Assembly (NCBI GenBank): GCA_026414165.1 | Contig: JAOAJN010000008.1 | Span: forward strand, 1 to 61,400 | DNA from: Candidatus Methanomethylicaceae archaeon | GTDB lineage: Archaea > Thermoproteota > Methanomethylicia > Methanomethylicales > Methanomethylicaceae | Reading direction: 5' to 3' | Length of the DNA: 61,400 nucleotides | Part shown: positions 52,803 through 61,400 of the stretch, piece by piece | How the letters are laid out: every line of letters starts with the position of its first letter | Position numbering within the stretch: position 1 is the first letter of the stretch | Notes under the pieces: generated by a model | The model's database searches: none | Told to the model about the DNA's origin: nothing | What the model saw: only the letters and a program-made list of their open reading frames with translations | Position numbers and translations under genes: made by a program

Positions 52803-53669
52803 ATGTTGCGTCTTGGATTAATGATGACTGTGCTCACAGCAATCTTTGTCGTACTTGGATATGTGATAGGGTTTTTCTTGGGCTCTCCTGAGCTAGTATC
52901 CCTTGGAGCATTGGTGCTGGCTGGGATAATGAACCTTGTCTCCTACCTCTACAGCGACAAGATCGTCCTCTCAATGTCACGCGCAAAGATCGTTAACGAG
53001 AGCGAGTATCCTGAATTGCACCGCATGGTCGCCTCATTGGCAACCAGCGCAGGAATTCCGAAGCCAAAGGTTGCCATTATAAAATCCAGAGTCCCTAATG
53101 CCTTCGCCACCGGCAGAGGTCCAAAGAATTCCGTTGTGGCAGTCACCACGGGTCTAATGGAGATGCTTAACGAGAACGAGCTAGAGGGTGTACTGAGCCA
53201 CGAGATCTCCCACATAAAACACAGAGATGTTCTCGTGGCTTCTGTCGCCGCTACAATTGCGGGGGCCATCAGCTACCTCGCACTCATCGGTAGGTACAGC
53301 GTCTTCTTTGGCGGGAGCAACGAGAGGAACCGCAACGCTGGGGCGCTCACACTCCTTTTGAGTCTATTGGCTCCACTGGCGGCCTTTCTCATCCAAATGG
53401 CGATATCTAGGGGTAGGGAATACGATGCAGACAAGGAGGGTGCCCTCCTGAGCCGCAAGCCCATCTCGCTGGCAAGCGCCCTCGAGAAGATAGAGCGGAC
53501 AGCCCGCTCAGGGGCCACACTAAATGTTAACCCTTCCACAAGTCCGCTATGGATTGTCAACCCCTTCAGGGGAGACTCCCTGTTGGAGATGTTCTCCACA
53601 CACCCGTCCACTTGGAAGAGGATCGAGCGCCTAAAGGCTATGGCAGTCAGCATAGGTAGCATGCGCTGA
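52803..53669 (+). CDS. htpX: HtpX-type M48 membrane metalloprotease
   Basis: 288 aa from ATG 52803. Two N-terminal membrane helices, zinc motif HEISHIKHRD (HExxH) near residue 134, then two membrane helices and the third zinc Glu in REYDADKEG. Degrades misfolded membrane proteins. Preceded by AT-rich ATTTATAAGC promoter element near 52761. Confidence 0.94.
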   Translation: MLRLGLMMTVLTAIFVVLGYVIGFFLGSPELVSLGALVLAGIMNLVSYLYSDKIVLSMSRAKIVNESEYPELHRMVASLATSAGIPKPKVAIIKSRVPNAFATGRGPKNSVVAVTTGLMEMLNENELEGVLSHEISHIKHRDVLVASVAATIAGAISYLALIGRYSVFFGGSNERNRNAGALTLLLSLLAPLAAFLIQMAISRGREYDADKEGALLSRKPISLASALEKIERTARSGATLNVNPSTSPLWIVNPFRGDSLLEMFSTHPSTWKRIERLKAMAVSIGSMR

Positions 53670-53702
53670 GTGCAATACCTGCTATAATTCGGAGGAAGAC
53701 AA

Positions 53703-53951
53703 TTGGAAGAAAAAACAGTAACTGCGGAGAAACGCAGACCCTACATCTACCCCCACAGGCACTGCGTCTATTGCGGCAGGATGATCGAGGTCAAGGGCAG
53801 GGATTACTGCCTAAAATGTAAGCCCGAATACCAGAAGGAGATCTCTAAGAGGAGCAGATCCCAAAAGTTCCAGAAACTCCTGAAGTACTATATAATAGCC
53901 ATTATTATAATGCTGGTCGGAGTGGTCCTTTACTCGCGTCTTAAACACTGA
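53703..53951 (+). CDS. DUF2116-like zinc-ribbon tail-anchored membrane protein
   Basis: 82 aa, TTG start with GGAGGAAG site. Zinc ribbon HCVYCGRM and YCLKCKPE (two CxxC), a basic linker (KEISKRSRSQKFQKLLK) and one C-terminal membrane helix (YYIIAIIIMLVGVVLYS). Matches the archaeal DUF2116 pattern. Located 33 bases after htpX and likely co-transcribed. Confidence 0.8.
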   Translation: MEEKTVTAEKRRPYIYPHRHCVYCGRMIEVKGRDYCLKCKPEYQKEISKRSRSQKFQKLLKYYIIAIIIMLVGVVLYSRLKH

Positions 53952-54281
53952 AATCTCAGTCTCATAAAATCCATTAAAGAATAGACAATAATTAATAAAC
54001 ATAAAATATGTTAATATTATTAATATTTTTTGATATCTTGTTTTTAAAATATTTAAAAACTTAGTAATTCTGACTGACTTAAGTCCTTATGGATCTTGCT
54101 ACTTTTACAGGTCAAATAATTACCTTAAAAAGCTTCTAGCCTCAGCTCACTAATTTTCCAAATTCTTGCTATAGTATTTTTGACTACGCCTACTTTACCA
54201 TAAATGATTATTTTGATTTAGAAATAAGATCTAAACCAAATAGCCCGCCTCAATAAGGAATAATTTCCAAAAAAAGTTGTG
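53952..54281. other. AT-rich intergenic region, nothing recognised
   Basis: 330 bases between the DUF2116 gene and the broken TspO-like gene; includes TTAATATTATTAATATTTTT, too simple to interpret. No gene seen. Confidence 0.4.
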
Positions 54282-55077
54282 CTAATTTTCAGGATGGGGA
54301 TCTACTACTGGCTGATTTCTTATTTTTGAAATGAGGATCGCAATTAAAGTTATTGCTATTATTAGTATGCTTACCTCAGTTGCCGCTACTATTGCCTGAT
54401 TTGTGCTTTGTTTAACTGAAATGCCCGCGAGAGCCCATATGATTACCAGTCCATAGAATACATCCTTCCTTTTTATAATAACAGTTAATGAAATTGCCAG
54501 AGCGATTACCACTACTAAGGTAGCCCACGTATCAGGTGTCATTCCAAAACCATCCCAGTCAAAAGAGACTAATGTCGTAGCCACATTTGCTATTGATGCA
54601 ATGGTAATCCATCCGAGATAAACACTAAAAGGTATATGGAAAGCTATTTTGTTACGCAATGAAACTTTAGATTTTCCAACCTCTAGGCGAAGATAGATCA
54701 TTATTAATGTACATAGAAGAAGAAAAATAACAACAACTGATGAAATTAGATATTCAAACTGCCATAGAAAAAGCCAAACGACGTTTAATATGCTATTTAA
54801 TATAAACAGATAGCCGACTTTTTCCCTAAAACCTCTTACCTATTGATTGGAAAAAGCCTGAGCAAAAACGAAGATCCCAAGCAATAGGTAAATTACCTCC
54901 CCATATGGCGAAAACATAACCCGCTGGAGTTATTAAAGTTGGATTTTCATCAGAAATTTGAGCAGTATTTTTGCCCCCAATAATCGCTGTGCTCCCCGCT
55001 AAAACGTTCACAATGACCATAAAAAAGAATGCAACAACATTCAACCATTTTAAAATGCTAGAATTATTTATGAACAC
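54282..55077 (-). pseudogene. TspO-related tryptophan-rich membrane protein, broken by a frameshift and a stop
   Basis: The first 50 codons from ATG 55077 encode LNVVAFFFMVIVNVLAGST and ISDENPTLITPAGYVFAIWG, typical for tryptophan-rich sensory (TspO/MBR-related) proteins. After the C-run at 54899-54902 the homologous sequence (EVIYLLLGIFVFAQAF) continues in another frame, then meets TAG at 54840-54842. Beyond it the same frame continues with GYLFILNSILNVVWLF and the C-terminal helices from 54701 on. Two disruptions in about 260 codons, very AT-rich DNA unlike neighbouring genes: probably an acquired gene now decayed. Confidence 0.75.
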
Positions 55078-55446
55078 TCAACTCACTCAATTTATTTATA
55101 TGGCTTAGCCATTTAAATTAAATTGTCTGAATTTAATAATTAAACTGAAAAATTTTCCGCTCGCCTAAGCAGAACCCGACTTCAGTTTCATCTTTTGGCT
55201 TAAATGGGTCTTACCCCACCAAAGCTAATTTTTAAATTTTATTAATTTTAAATCTTTTTTTGCGCACCATAGTTACTTTTCCTTAGCTTGCCAAAAATTG
55301 TCTTTCGTAATAGCTTTGTAATGGTCCGCTCAAACTTTAGGGCTACAGAATTAAAAAATTAAAACATTAATTTCTTTAACTCTAAATCTAAAAAATAATA
55401 AATAATAAAATCCTGTTCTCTTAAAAATCGATTTTTGACTTTTGAA
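55078..55446. other. AT-rich intergenic region, nothing recognised
   Basis: 369 bases, very AT-rich; includes long A/T runs near 55225-55260 and 55380-55410. No gene, repeat family or structured element seen. Confidence 0.4.
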
Positions 55447-56070
55447 CTAGTAAACCAACACTAGTCCGTAGAGAGCGGCGCAGGGTATTAAAGATAAATC
55501 TTTCGTGGGGCTTATGGTGTGTATCTCCCAGCCCACCTTCTTTACCGTGGCGAAAACGTCTATCCCCGCCGCCTCCATTGCGGGTCTTGCCTTCAGCGGG
55601 TACCTGCATCTGCTGGTCTTGAGCGCCTCACACTCTATGTTCTGCGAGAGGCATAGCGAACACTCGCCAGCGGCAAACCCCATGGCGAAGTAATAACCCA
55701 TGTTATGTGCTTCGCTCTCCACGAGGCTGACAACCTCCCTCAGCTTGAGTTCGTGTGGCACATGCCTTTTGGTCCACTCAGGTCCGGCAAGGTCCTCGAC
55801 TGGGATCCCTAACCTGATCAGAACTGCAAATCTGTACATCTTCACTATCCTTCTGGTGACTCTCGGGACGAGTTTGAGGTGAGGCGGGCACATAATGCTA
55901 CTCCCATGCCAGCGGCAGGGAGGGTACATGCATTTCAGCCTTGCTCTCTCGTCAACAACGATATCCCTTGTGTCTATAACCTTGGCCTCGCCCCCGTGCC
56001 TTTCAACCAACCTCACAAGTTCGCCTAGGTCTCTCCTCAACTTCTCCTCATCAGAAATGGATCTAGACAA
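55447..56070 (-). CDS. DUF2284 predicted metal-binding protein
   Basis: 207 aa with many cysteines: LKCMYPPCRWHGSSIMCPPH, GECSLCLSQNIECEALKTSRCRYP, LIPCAAL. These cysteine groups are the DUF2284 signature, suggested to bind a metal or iron-sulfur cluster; many occur in anaerobes. Divergent from the ThiW transporter operon. Confidence 0.87.
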   Translation of the reverse strand: MSRSISDEEKLRRDLGELVRLVERHGGEAKVIDTRDIVVDERARLKCMYPPCRWHGSSIMCPPHLKLVPRVTRRIVKMYRFAVLIRLGIPVEDLAGPEWTKRHVPHELKLREVVSLVESEAHNMGYYFAMGFAAGECSLCLSQNIECEALKTSRCRYPLKARPAMEAAGIDVFATVKKVGWEIHTISPTKDLSLIPCAALYGLVLVY

Positions 56071-56174
56071 TATCGCCCCCTCACCTGAATTTTAGGCAAA
56101 TCTACATAATTTCTTTTCTATAATTCAGTTATGTATAGTTTATATAATCCCTTTATTTTAAACTTACTTGCGTG

Positions 56175-56717
56175 ATAATTATGACCATGGCTAATAAGGT
56201 CCCACTAACAAGAATGATCGCCATGACGATCGGTTTGGCAGGCTTAGGCGTAGCGCTTTCTCCATTCTTCATCCCTATAGGTCCAATCAAGGCCTACCCG
56301 TTCCAGCACATGATCAACATAATCGCCGGAATCCTGCTAGGTCCCTTCTGGGCTGTGGGTGCCGCCACACTGACTGGCATACTCCGCAATATGCTAGGTC
56401 TCGGCACACTATTTGCTTTCCCTGGGGGGATTCCGGGCGGATTAATAGTAGGACTCATCTACCATTACCTGAAGGTAAAGAGGGACCTTGTGGCATTTAC
56501 CGAGAACATAGGGACCACCGTCATAGGTGCCACCTTAGCTTACTACCTGCTTGTTCCCGCCATAGGAGCCAAAATCCCCCCAATTATGGGCGTGTCCGGC
56601 GTTTGGGCGCTCTGGCTAATGTTCGAGGTAAGCTGCGGTCCTGGTGCGATCATCGGCTACTTGGTGATAAAGGCTCTAAGAAAAGCAGGGGTCACTGAAT
56701 ACTTCGCGTCTGATTAA
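56175..56717 (+). CDS. thiW: ECF transporter S component, ThiW-like
   Basis: About 180 aa membrane protein, six hydrophobic segments. GPIKAYPFQHMINIIAGILLGPFWA and GLGTLFAFPGGIPGGLIVG are characteristic for ThiW, the S subunit presumed to bind the thiazole precursor of thiamin. Start within 56172-56184. No THI-box (TPP riboswitch) is visible in the 100 bases upstream. First gene of a complete S-A-A-T operon. Confidence 0.87.
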   Translation: MIMTMANKVPLTRMIAMTIGLAGLGVALSPFFIPIGPIKAYPFQHMINIIAGILLGPFWAVGAATLTGILRNMLGLGTLFAFPGGIPGGLIVGLIYHYLKVKRDLVAFTENIGTTVIGATLAYYLLVPAIGAKIPPIMGVSGVWALWLMFEVSCGPGAIIGYLVIKALRKAGVTEYFASD

Positions 56718-56730
56718 TTGGTGCTCAACC

Positions 56731-57582
56731 TTGAGGGCAATATCGGTGGAGGAACTCACCTACTACTACCCCAGGAGGAGAGAGCCAGCACTTTTTAATG
56801 TAAACCTTGAGATAGAAATTGGTGAGTTTGTCTTAATCACAGGACCCTCGGGCGGCGGAAAGTCCACGTTCTGCAGGTGTCTCAACGGGCTCGTCCCTAA
56901 TTTTTACGGCGGAAAGCTTTCCGGAAGAGTTAATGTGATGGGAAAGGATGTAGCATCCTCCAGCACTAGCGAGCTATCACAATATGTTGGCATGGTATTT
57001 CAAAACCCCGAGGACCAGATAACGAGGATGTCGGTTGAGGCTGAGATGGCTTTCGGTTTGGAGAACCTCGGGGTGGAGAGAGAGGAGATCTCGAGGAGAA
57101 TCCAAGAGGTGGCAGAACTCCTAGGAATAAGTCATCTATTGAAAAGACCCGTCGAGACTCTCTCTAGCGGTCAGCAGCAGAAGGTCGCTATCGGGTCGGT
57201 ACTGGTGATGCGCCCCAAGATCTTGGTCTTGGACGAGCCCACCTCTGAACTCGACCCGAAAAGTGCAGGAGACCTTATAGATCTGATAGTCTGGCTGAAC
57301 AGGGAACTGGGCATGACTGTGATTATAGTGGAGCACCGCCTCAACTTCATCCTAGACAAAGTGGACAGGATCGTCATCATCAACGGTGGCAGGGTCTTGG
57401 TGGATGGAAATCCACAAGAGGTTTTGAGAAGTGGGGAGGTAGGGCGGCTTGGCGTATCGCTTCCGAAGGTAGTGCAGCTCTACCATATGCTTGCAGAGAT
57501 GGGTCTTACGCTTCGTACCGTCCCGCTTTCTGTCGAAGATTTAGAGAACGAACTTAGAGGCGCATCAAAATGGGCACGTTAA
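56731..57582 (+). CDS. ecfA1: ECF transporter ATPase A1
   Basis: 283 aa ABC ATPase, TTG start. Walker A GPSGGGKSTF, Q-loop MVFQNPEDQ, signature LSSGQQQKV and Walker B ILVLDEPTSELD. The DPPEDQ-like wording after the Q-loop is typical for energy-coupling-factor ATPases. Pairs with the next gene. Confidence 0.93.
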   Translation: MRAISVEELTYYYPRRREPALFNVNLEIEIGEFVLITGPSGGGKSTFCRCLNGLVPNFYGGKLSGRVNVMGKDVASSSTSELSQYVGMVFQNPEDQITRMSVEAEMAFGLENLGVEREEISRRIQEVAELLGISHLLKRPVETLSSGQQQKVAIGSVLVMRPKILVLDEPTSELDPKSAGDLIDLIVWLNRELGMTVIIVEHRLNFILDKVDRIVIINGGRVLVDGNPQEVLRSGEVGRLGVSLPKVVQLYHMLAEMGLTLRTVPLSVEDLENELRGASKWAR

Positions 57583-58409
57583 TAGAATTCATTGACGTCT
57601 GCTACACCTACCCTAATGGAAACGAGGCCCTCAGAGACGTAAACTTGAAGATAAACCTCGGCGAATCCGTAGCAATAATGGGGGAGAACGGGGCAGGAAA
57701 GACAACCATGGCTAAGCTAATGCTCGGCCTCATCCGCCCGACGAGCGGCAGGGTATTGGTTGACGGCATCGACACCAGAAAGACCACAACCGCAAAGATC
57801 GCAAGGAAAATCGGCTACATATTCCAGAACCCTCTTTACCAGCTCTTCTCTGACACCGTCGAGAAGGAGGTCTCGCTAGGTCCGAAGGCTTCAGGAATGG
57901 GCGAAAAAGCCGTTTCTGAGAGGGTTGACTCCGTCCTCCGCGAGATGGGTCTCGAGCACCTAAGAGGCTTGCCTCCGTTGTCGTTGAGTGAAGGTGAGCG
58001 GAAGAGGGTCGCCATCGCCTCTGTACTAAGCATGGATCCCTTAGCTCTTATCATAGACGAGCCCACACTGGGTCAGGACGAGATAGAGCGACTGAGGCTT
58101 ATGCAGATATTAAGGGGACAACTGAACAAGGGAAAGTCCGTCATAATAATCTCTCACGATGTGGACTTTGCGTACGATGTGGCGGAGAGATTTATCATAA
58201 TGAAGAGTGGGCGGATTATAGGGGACCTGACAAAGCGAGATCTGCTCGAGAAAAGGGAGACTCTAGCAGAAGCAAATCTAGTAATGCCTCAGCTACTCGA
58301 GATCGCCGAGATGATGAAGAGAAATGGGATACTTAGGAACAATCCTGTCCGCGAATTGCGAGAGCTAGCTGAGGCGATAATCAGCTCGGTGAGGGATGGC
58401 TTAAGGTGA
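57570..58409 (+). CDS. ecfA2: ECF transporter ATPase A2
   Basis: 279 aa. Walker A GENGAGKTT, Q-loop YIFQNPLYQLF, signature LSEGERKRV and Walker B ALIIDEPTLGQD. Overlaps the A1 end by 13 bases and the T gene by four. Forms a heterodimer with A1 and couples to EcfT. Confidence 0.93.
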   Translation: MGTLIEFIDVCYTYPNGNEALRDVNLKINLGESVAIMGENGAGKTTMAKLMLGLIRPTSGRVLVDGIDTRKTTTAKIARKIGYIFQNPLYQLFSDTVEKEVSLGPKASGMGEKAVSERVDSVLREMGLEHLRGLPPLSLSEGERKRVAIASVLSMDPLALIIDEPTLGQDEIERLRLMQILRGQLNKGKSVIIISHDVDFAYDVAERFIIMKSGRIIGDLTKRDLLEKRETLAEANLVMPQLLEIAEMMKRNGILRNNPVRELRELAEAIISSVRDGLR

Positions 58410-59143
58410 GTAGCTTCTTGCAGGCTCTCCAGTGGCAGAGGGGAGAGACGCTCGTCCACAGGCTTGATCCAAGGACAAAGATCGCTTGGTGCCTCCTAAC
58501 CATCGCTTTCTCCGTATACTTCTTGACAATAGAGGCACAGCTGGCGCTCTTGTTAACAATAGTGATCTACATGGTTGTCGCAAGAAGCCTAGGGAGATTC
58601 TTGGGGGCTCTATGGTCGATCCTCCTTTTGGTCATTCTAATCGCCGCCCTCAACTATCTCTACATGGGGCTTTACTACACAGTAACGACTTCTCTGCGGC
58701 TGATAAACATCTTGACCGCCTTCTCTGCATTCTCTCTCACAACGCACCCAGACGACCTAAGCGCTGCGCTTATCAAGCTAAGACTTCCGTACAGCTTCGC
58801 TTACATGCTCGTCGCGTCAGCCCGTTATGCCGTGGTGATAAGCAGGGAGTTCTCGAACATCGTCGACGCTTACAAGGCTAGGGGCATAGAGTTTGAAGGG
58901 ATTAGGCTGAAGAAAGTGAGGCAGTACGCCATGATATTGGTTCCGCTGATAATGTGCACCATAAGGAGGTCCTTCAGGCTAGCCGAGGCTATGGAGGCTA
59001 GGGCATTTGGCGTTAAGTGCAAGAAGACCTATTACAGGGAGCTCTCCTTCAGGAGTACCGATCTGGCGTTCTTGATCATAACTCTCTTTTACCTTTCAAT
59101 GATATTCATGCTCTCCCAGACTCTAATCGTCTTTCCGATGTGA
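58406..59143 (+). CDS. ecfT: ECF transporter T component
   Basis: 245 aa membrane protein: LHRLDPRTKIAWCL N-terminal segment and the two Ala-Arg-Gly coupling helices (AYKARGIEFEG and AMEARAFG) that dock on the two ATPases. GTG start overlaps the A2 stop. Last gene of the operon. Confidence 0.92.
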   Translation: MSSFLQALQWQRGETLVHRLDPRTKIAWCLLTIAFSVYFLTIEAQLALLLTIVIYMVVARSLGRFLGALWSILLLVILIAALNYLYMGLYYTVTTSLRLINILTAFSAFSLTTHPDDLSAALIKLRLPYSFAYMLVASARYAVVISREFSNIVDAYKARGIEFEGIRLKKVRQYAMILVPLIMCTIRRSFRLAEAMEARAFGVKCKKTYYRELSFRSTDLAFLIITLFYLSMIFMLSQTLIVFPM

Positions 59144-59214
59144 CCGATAACGAGATGCTAGAGGGCTTTCAACATAAAGTCGAGTAATCTATAACCAAAT
59201 TGCAGATTTAACAA

Positions 59215-59227
59215 TATAAAATATATT
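59215..59227 (+). promoter_or_regulatory. TATA box of tRNA-Arg
   Basis: TATAAAATATATT about 30-40 bases ahead of the tRNA 5' end. Confidence 0.5.
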
Positions 59228-59255
59228 CAACCGGTTTTAATGTGTTATCGTGAAC

Positions 59256-59344
59256 GGGCCCGTGGCCTAGCATGGATTAGGGCGTCGGCCTCCGGTGACC
59301 TCGGGGATAGTCGATGGTCGAGGGTTCAAATCCCTCCGGGCCCG
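59256..59344 (+). tRNA. tRNA-Arg (CCG) with a 13-nt intron
   Basis: Acceptor GGGCCCG pairs with CGGGCCC, discriminator G, T arm GAGGGTTCAAATCCCTC. Anticodon stem TCGGC pairs with GTCGA (one G-T). Between them are 20 bases where 7 are expected, so a 13-base intron lies 3' of the anticodon at the canonical 37/38 position. The anticodon is CCG. CTCCG of the loop can pair with CGGGG in the intron, giving a small bulge-helix-like splice structure. Confidence 0.9.
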
Positions 59345-60383
59345 CTTGAGGTCAAGTAAATCTAAAATATGTCTTCCCTTTAATGACGAGTAGCAAGTTT
59401 AGATGCCCACAGATTCCAAATGAGATTAAGCGTCATCATGAAAATTTAATGGGCGGGTCGTAGAACTACTAAGACTTATAATTACTAATATTTGGAGTGA
59501 CATATTATTTTCCACTCAAATTTAGTAGATATAATCTCAAGAAAGTTATTAATGGTGTCGGAGGAAGCTTTCTGAAAATTAGAAATCAGAGATCATGATA
59601 AACCTCAATACTTCAATAAATTCATCAATGTCTTATTTCTGTCTTTTAGCAACACAATTCTTACTTAAAAGTCAACCTTCTACCCATAATAAAATGGGGA
59701 GGTTGAGTAAAAACTTTTTTGATAATGTTTGTCCTTTCATTGCTCGCATCTACCGCCTTTATAACCTTTAAGATAGAACCTGAGGCTAGACGTCAACAAA
59801 GAATCATTTTATATTTCCAAGGGATGTTGCCCATAGTTTTGGATGGATCGGACTCTGCAACCACTACCTCCTCCGCCCTTAAGAGGGGTCTCCCAGAAAA
59901 ACAATAAAGCTTGGTCGTCGATATACCATATAAATGGAGCTCAATAATCTTGGTCGCCTTTCGCATAATCAACAAAATAAACTCCTATTTCAGGATACTT
60001 CTTAAGCTTCCTTATCTTTTATCTCATGATTGTAATGATTGTAATCGGAATATTGGGCAAACACTTAAAAGCCAAAATAAAGATTATTGAAAAAAGCTAA
60101 TATGCCATTAACAACAATCTTTCTATTTTACATGAACCTTCCAAACACTCGAAAAATGAATACATTATGATACGACTCGTACAAAGTTGTTGTTCTCTTA
60201 TATAATATCTCAAGTCGACTCAATCTGAAGTAATTGTTGAAAGTTTTGAAGACGGTTTTCTTATACAAAAGGTTGAATTTCTGGATTTGCCTCCACTCAT
60301 TTTAAGATCGGCATCATGTATTCAAGGTTAAATTTAAAATTTAATGTTTCCATCAGCAATAAAAACGATGCAATTACATTGCC
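59345..60383. other. 1-kb intergenic region, no supported gene
   Basis: AT-rich sequence between tRNA-Arg and argS. Short open frames of about 60 codons (for example 59719-59907) show no domain, ribosome site or codon bias. Nothing recognised. Confidence 0.45.
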
Positions 60384-61400
60384 CTACATCCTTGTTGGTG
60401 CATTTATTCCAATCAGGTGTAATACATTCGATAGAACTGTCTTCACACTCTCTACGAGCCTAAGTCTTGCCTTTCTCAAACTCTCGTCTTCGGTCTTGAG
60501 CACTGGAACGTTGTCATAGAAGAGGTTGAATGCTGATGATAGATCGTTGGCATACTCTGCAAGCAATTCAGGTCTGAGACTCTCCGCCGCCTCCTTCACA
60601 ACCTCGGGTAGCATGGAAAGCTTCACCACCAGCTCCTTTTCATACTTAGTACTCAAACCCGCATAATTCGCCTCGCTATGTTCAACGCCCTGTCCCGCCT
60701 TTGCCAGTATGTTGCTCGCTCTGGCATGAGCATATTGAATGAATGGCGCGCTGTTCTGCTCAAAGTTTAGCACTCTCTCCCAAGTGAATGTTATCGGCTT
60801 GTTTGGGTCCACCGCCACCAGCGCATACCTTACAGCCCCAACACCCACTAACTCCGATATCTTCCTCCTCTCCTCCTCGCTGAGGTTGGGCGATCTCTTA
60901 GACACCTCCTCATAAGCCCTCTGCACCGCCTCGTCCATCACTTCATCAAACGTGACGTACCTGCCCCTCCTCCCCGACATCTTCTTGCCCGGAAGGTGCA
61001 CCAACTCGTAGCTGAAGTGCACCAGATTCTCCGCCAAACTTCCCAATTCGAGCGCGTACAGTGCAAGCTTCAGCTGCAGCTGTGGCAGCTTCTGCTCCAG
61101 CGATATCACATTTATAACCCTCTCAGCCCTGTCGAACTTCCATAGCGTATAAGCTATGTCCCTAGTTGTATACAGCGTCGTGCCGTCAGACCTCTTCAGC
61201 GTGAGGGGCGGCACCTCGCCCTTGATCCCGTACCTCTCCTTAAGCCCGTACCTCCTTGCCACCCCCTCGCAGTCCAGTATCGCAGTCCCCTCTTCCATCC
61301 TCCCGAACCCTGTCTTCAACAACCATTCTACGACTGTTTCGGCGCCACCGTTCCAAGATGCCAACTCGCTCTCCCAGTCCCAACTGTCAAACTCTATATC
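60384..61400 (-). CDS. argS: arginyl-tRNA synthetase, C-terminal two thirds (runs off the right edge)
   Basis: The frame is open to the window end (DIEFDSWDWESELASWNGG just inside it), so this is a partial gene. It has the class I catalytic region TLYTTRDIAYTLWKFDRAE, the KMSK-loop KKMSGRRGRYVTFDEVMDE, and the C-terminal DALR anticodon-binding domain (FIQYAHARASNIL, LRPELLAEYANDLSSAFNLFYD). Ends LHLIGINAPTRM, the family's usual end. Located 1 kb from tRNA-Arg, its substrate. Confidence 0.95.
   Translation of the reverse strand, partial: DIEFDSWDWESELASWNGGAETVVEWLLKTGFGRMEEGTAILDCEGVARRYGLKERYGIKGEVPPLTLKRSDGTTLYTTRDIAYTLWKFDRAERVINVISLEQKLPQLQLKLALYALELGSLAENLVHFSYELVHLPGKKMSGRRGRYVTFDEVMDEAVQRAYEEVSKRSPNLSEEERRKISELVGVGAVRYALVAVDPNKPITFTWERVLNFEQNSAPFIQYAHARASNILAKAGQGVEHSEANYAGLSTKYEKELVVKLSMLPEVVKEAAESLRPELLAEYANDLSSAFNLFYDNVPVLKTEDESLRKARLRLVESVKTVLSNVLHLIGINAPTRM

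Noticed and set aside
56071-56171. TPP riboswitch upstream of thiW
   Set aside because: No CTGAGA or ACCTGAT THI-box segments; only AT-rich promoter-like sequence.
1-61400. CRISPR arrays, insertion sequences or prophage
   Set aside because: No regularly spaced direct repeats, transposase motifs, or phage structural genes were seen; repeats present are simple coding repeats.

Overview
The window is archaeal chromosome. Information-processing genes are archaeal/eukaryotic in type: TFB-like factor, RPB9/TFS-like zinc ribbon, histone, S17e, group II chaperonin, ABCE1/Rli1, archaeosine TGT, Lsm protein, Cgi121 (KEOPS), Sua5, a beta-CASP RNase, and an intron-bearing tRNA-Arg gene. GTG and TTG starts are common, Shine-Dalgarno motifs are mixed with apparently leaderless genes, and intergenic DNA is AT-rich. 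The hydrogenase, histone and tRNA intron fit an anaerobic, probably thermophilic lineage such as a Bathyarchaeia/Methanomethylicia/Korarchaeia-like member of the TACK group, but the lineage is inference; no phylogenetic marker could be compared.

Layout. 1-4.5 kb: accessory genes (GGCT-like protein, tiny zinc-finger locus, CAP/SCP protein with a frameshift, beta-class DNA methyltransferase, a GC-rich island that looks like a structured RNA, V4R protein, response regulator). 4.7-8.2 kb: metal ABC importer (TroA/ZnuA-type binding protein, ATPase, permease) ending in a NikR-type repressor, with a perfect inverted repeat upstream. 8.5-13.3 kb: MgtA-like P-type ATPase, tRNA-Val, and an MscS-type channel fused to a voltage-sensor-like domain. 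13.4-18.4 kb: thioredoxin-like protein, nitroreductase-DUF6092, HhH glycosylase-like protein, and a divergent trio (phosphohistidine swivel domain, unknown 391-aa protein, AttH/DUF7064-like protein).

18.5-28.3 kb: a divergently transcribed energy-converting complex. The catalytic arm is on the minus strand (A, B, C, D, H, I) and the antiporter arm on the plus strand (split J, K, and three Mrp/Nuo antiporter-like subunits). Although it looks like a Nuo/Fpo complex, the B and D subunits carry the cysteine motifs of a real group 4 [NiFe]-hydrogenase, so a ferredoxin:H+ hydrogenase driving ion translocation is the best reading. The nearby NikR-linked transporter could supply nickel.

28.5-35 kb: SHMT, beta-CASP RNase, PAC2 protein, PHP phosphoesterase, archaeosine TGT and Lsm protein. 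35.8-43.3 kb: the most unusual part. A divergent TFB paralogue is followed by four pilin-like membrane proteins (minus strand) and, divergently, a secretion ATPase, two half-size TadC-type membrane proteins, a fifth pilin-like protein and a membrane-anchored HerA/CedB-like DNA-pumping ATPase. The gene content recalls the TFB3-controlled Ups pilus plus Ced DNA import systems of Sulfolobales, here fused into one compact locus.

43.3-53.9 kb: housekeeping block (AK6-like kinase, thermosome, histone, S17e, SerK-like kinase, MoaD-like protein, phosphoribosyltransferase, Cgi121, THUMP protein, Sua5, acidic peptide, zinc ribbon, ABCE1, HtpX, DUF2116). 54-61.4 kb: a broken AT-rich TspO-like gene, DUF2284 protein, a complete ThiW-type ECF transporter, tRNA-Arg(CCG) with a short intron, and the 3' part of argS running off the right edge.
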